From an uncultured Mucispirillum sp. (GTDB taxonomy: Bacteria > Chrysiogenota > Deferribacteres > Deferribacterales > Mucispirillaceae): a stretch of DNA of 35,852 nucleotides. Below are positions 33,010-35,852 of this stretch, in pieces. The stretch spans positions 1 to 35,852 of the forward strand of contig CAJUJZ010000009.1 in NCBI GenBank assembly GCA_910586745.1, written 5' to 3'. The notes under the pieces were generated by a model. The model was given only the letters and a program-made list of their open reading frames with translations, had not been told where the DNA came from and ran no database searches. A program made the position numbers and the translations under genes. Each line of letters starts with the position of its first letter. The first letter of the stretch is position 1.

Positions 33010-34259
33010 ATTTTTCTTTTCATACTTGTTATAATCTTATCTTCGCTGCTGATACCTTCAATAACCTGTATATTTTTGCCATCGCTTACACCTGTCACAA
33101 TGTGCCTGAGTTCCGGTTTGCCATTTACAAGCACATAAATGGAAGCATTTTTTGAAATATCTGTATTTACTTCTTTAGCTGCTTTTGGTCTTCTTCCTGG
33201 AGGACCTTGCAGCATTGCAGGTCTTTTGCCTGCTTCTGAATTATCTTCCACTATTGGCTGGAAAAATAATGCTGCAACAGGTATTAGCACAGTATTTTCT
33301 GCTGCTTCTGTTTCAATATCTGCTGTTGCACTCATACCTGAGCGAAGTTTTAAATCTTTGTTATCTATATATATAGTTGTTTCATAGCTCACAATATTAT
33401 CATCTGACTTTGTAGAGCCTTTATTTACCCTGTATATTGTTGATATAAACTCATCATCTGGAAAAGTATCAACAGTAAAGCGGACTTTCTGATTTTCTGA
33501 CACCCTGCCTACATCTGCTTCTGATATATTAACAACAAGCTTCATTTTTTCTAAATTTTCTGCAATTACAAAAAGTTCTGGTGTAGAAAATGATGCTGCA
33601 ACAGTCTGTCCTGCATCAATACTTCTTGTTAACACTACACCATCAATAGGGCTTGTAATAATTGAATTTTTTAAGTCAATTTTTGCACTATTCAAGTTTG
33701 TTTCCGCCTCTAAAATAGATGCTTCTTTTACATACATCTCAGCCTGAGCTGTAGAAAATTCCATTTGAGCATTATCCAGCTCAGTTCTTGACGGTGATTT
33801 ACCACCAGTAACATCATAAACATGCTTTAATCTGTTATAATTTAACTTTTTATTATTATACTGCACTTTTGAAGCATTAAATGATGCTTTTGCAGAATTA
33901 AGCTGTGCTTCATATCGTGCTATTGTCTGGTTTATTGTATCAGGGTTTATAACTGCTAAAATATCGCCTTTTTTCACTTCATCATTTTCTTCTACAAATA
34001 CAGCAGAAATTGTGCCTGAAACCTGACTGCCTATCAATACTTCATTAGTTGCAGAAATTGTGCCTGTTGCACTTACAAGTGATGCTACATTACCAGTATG
34101 AGCCTTTTCTGTAGTGTATATATATGCAGGACCTTTATCTCTGAATATATAATAAAAAATTGCAGATATTATTAAAAAAACAATAAATAAAGTGATAATA
34201 ATAGATTTTTTAGTCCTTTTAGGACGGAGTGTTTTATACATTTCTTCTGTAGTAAGCAT
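33006..34259 (-). CDS. MacA-like periplasmic adaptor (HlyD/RND-type MFP)
   Basis: A 417-residue membrane-fusion protein. It is anchored by one helix (about 19-39, IIITLFIVFLIISAIFYYIF). A biotinyl-lipoyl-like half (VSATGTISATNEVLIGSQVS), an alpha-helical hairpin (about 110-190, coiled-coil pattern) and the second lipoyl half (SPIDGVVLTRSIDAGQTVAA) follow. A beta-barrel and a C-terminal membrane-proximal domain complete it. An unusual Pro/Arg-rich patch (GPPGRRPKAAKE, near residue 345) sits in the membrane-proximal domain. It links the inner-membrane ABC pump to the outer-membrane channel. The start overlaps the channel gene stop by one base (TAATG). Confidence 0.9.
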   Translation of the reverse strand: MLTTEEMYKTLRPKRTKKSIIITLFIVFLIISAIFYYIFRDKGPAYIYTTEKAHTGNVASLVSATGTISATNEVLIGSQVSGTISAVFVEENDEVKKGDILAVINPDTINQTIARYEAQLNSAKASFNASKVQYNNKKLNYNRLKHVYDVTGGKSPSRTELDNAQMEFSTAQAEMYVKEASILEAETNLNSAKIDLKNSIITSPIDGVVLTRSIDAGQTVAASFSTPELFVIAENLEKMKLVVNISEADVGRVSENQKVRFTVDTFPDDEFISTIYRVNKGSTKSDDNIVSYETTIYIDNKDLKLRSGMSATADIETEAAENTVLIPVAALFFQPIVEDNSEAGKRPAMLQGPPGRRPKAAKEVNTDISKNASIYVLVNGKPELRHIVTGVSDGKNIQVIEGISSEDKIITSMKRKI

Positions 34260-35653
34260 TATAATTCTCCCTGCAGCCGCTTTGGTGAAAAACTTCCACC
34301 AAAAGCTTTATAAAGCATTATAGATGATGATATGTTTTCATACCATGCAGAATAAAATGATATATATGTATTTAAAAAATCATTTTGTGCTTTTAAATAT
34401 TCCACATCATCTATTAAACCTGCTTTCCATCGTGATTCTAATATTCCCATAGATATTTTTGCATTCTCTAAAATATCTTTTGTATTATCGTAAGATTTAT
34501 TAGATGAAAGCATTGCAAAACTTGTATTCTCTATATCACTTACAGCGGTATTTATTGATTTTTGCAAGGATAACTCTGCCTGATTTACAGTTTCTTCCTG
34601 AATTTTAAGCTGAGCATATAATTCCTGCCTGTTTAAGATTGGTGCTGCAAGAGACATAGCTATCTGCCATACTAAATCACCTATACCTGTAGATGATGCA
34701 AGCAGCTGCCCTAAGTTGCCGTTAATAGAAAGGCTTGGCAGAAGTGACATTTTTTTATTATAATGATTATAAAGTTCACTGTTTAATGTGTAAACTGATG
34801 CTCTCACATCAGGTCTGTTTAATATTACTTCTGCAGGTATATCATTTATTTTTGGAACAGCTGGAGCAAAGGATGTGTCATATACCATATCTATTGTAAT
34901 ATTTATATCTTTATTATTAATAAGTGCATATAGTGCATTTTTATTTTGCTCCACTTCCACCTGATACTGCTGAACACTATTCTGAGCATTTAAATAATCC
35001 ATTGATGCAGAAATATACTCTGATTCATCCATAAGACCTGAACTTTGCATCTGTGTATAAATATCCACTATTGTTTTATGATTTTCCAGTATTTTATTTG
35101 CAAAAAAAAGCTGTGCAGCTGCTTTTCTTATAGAAAAATAATATGATGCTGTATCTGCTGCCAAAGTTACCTGACCATTTACATAATTTTCTTCTGCATA
35201 TTTAATTAATTCTTTTTTAGCTTTACGCAGTGCATCAAGCTTGCCATAAATATCTGCTTCCCATGATAAATTAAGACTGCCATTTAAGCCATCACTGTTT
35301 TCCCCATAAGAATAATCAAGAGAGCCAGAAACTTGAGGTATCATAGCACCAGTTGCACTTTTTAACTGATAACGAGCCTGTTTGATTTTAGAAAGCAGTA
35401 TTAATAAATCAGGGTTTTCTTGAGATGCTGTATCTAAAACAGCAATAAAACTGTCATCTGGCAGCATAGATTTTATTTCTGCCACAGGGTCTTTATATGA
35501 TAATGTTACTTTATTATTATTTAAGTCATCAATATATGCTGTATTTCTAAAATTATCAGGCAGGCTGTATTTTGATTTTATTTCATCATCAGTCATTGTA
35601 TGAACACAGCCGAAAAGTAAAAGCAGCATTAATCCACTATATAAATATTTCAT
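34259..35653 (-). CDS. TolC-type outer-membrane channel lipoprotein (NodT family)
   Basis: A 464-residue outer-membrane efflux protein. The signal ends LLFGC with the lipid Cys at residue 16, as in OprM/NodT-type members. Two OEP repeats follow (about 75-240 and 275-450), rich in long amphipathic helices. Typical points are SLNLSWEADIYGKLDALRKA in the first repeat and ILNRPDVRASVYTLNSEL starting the second. It forms the exit duct of the pump encoded by the next three genes. AAGG lies 6 nt before the ATG. It is the first gene of the four-gene operon. Confidence 0.9.
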   Translation of the reverse strand: MKYLYSGLMLLLLFGCVHTMTDDEIKSKYSLPDNFRNTAYIDDLNNNKVTLSYKDPVAEIKSMLPDDSFIAVLDTASQENPDLLILLSKIKQARYQLKSATGAMIPQVSGSLDYSYGENSDGLNGSLNLSWEADIYGKLDALRKAKKELIKYAEENYVNGQVTLAADTASYYFSIRKAAAQLFFANKILENHKTIVDIYTQMQSSGLMDESEYISASMDYLNAQNSVQQYQVEVEQNKNALYALINNKDINITIDMVYDTSFAPAVPKINDIPAEVILNRPDVRASVYTLNSELYNHYNKKMSLLPSLSINGNLGQLLASSTGIGDLVWQIAMSLAAPILNRQELYAQLKIQEETVNQAELSLQKSINTAVSDIENTSFAMLSSNKSYDNTKDILENAKISMGILESRWKAGLIDDVEYLKAQNDFLNTYISFYSAWYENISSSIMLYKAFGGSFSPKRLQGEL

Positions 35654-35670
35654 GTTAAACCTTAGTAATA

Positions 35671-35676
35671 ATTATA
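35671..35676 (-). promoter_or_regulatory. -10 box candidate for the efflux operon
   Basis: A minus-strand TATAAT lies about 18 nt upstream of the channel-gene start. The best -35 (TTATGT, 18 nt away) is weak. The gap is AT-rich and shows no clear regulator site. Confidence 0.3.
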
Positions 35677-35793
35677 TACTTAATGATTTTTATAACATAA
35701 AAAAGTTTTAACATAAAACAAAAAAATTATTTTTGTTCAAAATAATAACAAAATTTATTATAAAAAATTTCTGTTTATATTATTTATTTCATT

Positions 35794-35852
35794 CTATCTT
35801 TTAACTACATCTGGTTTATCTGGCTCTATCCATATACTGTCAACTATTTCTC
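35794..35852 (-). CDS. C-terminal tail of an upstream gene
   Basis: The last 18 codons (EIVDSIWIEPDKPDVVKR) and TAG of a minus-strand gene that enters from beyond the window. The family cannot be recognised. The 140-nt gap before the channel gene leaves room for a separate promoter. Confidence 0.5.
   Translation of the reverse strand, partial: EIVDSIWIEPDKPDVVKR

Overview
The window comes from an AT-rich, Gram-negative bacterium. It has an outer membrane (LolC/LolD lipoprotein export, a TolC-type channel lipoprotein), the futalosine route to menaquinone (MqnE), a Tat-exported molybdopterin oxidoreductase and chemotaxis genes. This mix fits an anaerobic or microaerobic motile organism; a host-associated Deferribacterota member such as Mucispirillum is my best guess, but that is inference from gene content and base composition, not a database match.

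Layout. (1) 1-5189, minus strand: a respiratory operon with a DmsA-like catalytic subunit, a four-cluster ferredoxin, a TorD-like chaperone and the first 35 codons of a secreted protein. The catalytic gene is split by an 11-base poly-G tract just after its Tat/lipoprotein signal, so as sequenced it is out of frame. (2) 5777-7471: an unrecognised gene, then a dead IS200-type element with both end hairpins intact. (3) 7521-10152: a protein with an N-terminal CheW domain and a CheZ-like C-terminus, in an operon with a MinD/ParA-type ATPase. (4) 10311-14998: an MFS exporter, a DUF2062 membrane protein, GalU, an unknown protein coupled to MqnE, and MqnE. (5) 15175-17334, plus strand: an unknown helical protein and a cysteine-rich Sel1-repeat lipoprotein. 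(6) 17324-21518: lolC-lolD-TRIC channel-mtnP-murB as one tight minus-strand operon. (7) 21651-22354: an exact-period 352-bp tandem duplication holding four hairpin-rich modules, each next to a copy of the end of guaB. (8) 22322-27220: guaB, then ychF-SH3 protein-moaC-nadE as another operon. (9) 27221-28352: a decayed non-coding zone with a structured GC-richer segment, a strong hairpin and an aldo/keto reductase remnant. (10) 28353-31036: an orphan amino-acid-binding lipoprotein and a two-gene cassette of an ABC-type AAA ATPase with a PD-(D/E)xK-like partner, a candidate defence system. (11) 31106-35653: a four-gene MacAB-TolC-type efflux operon with overlapping genes, then the tail of a further gene.

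How they connect: moaC supplies the molybdenum cofactor pathway needed by the oxidoreductase, and MqnE makes a menaquinone precursor that could feed electrons to it. MtnP may recycle the methylthioadenosine or aminodeoxyfutalosine generated nearby in metabolism. The leading candidates for something new are the poly-G switch in the molybdoenzyme, the ATPase/nuclease-like pair, the CheW-CheZ fusion and the guaB-linked repeat array.
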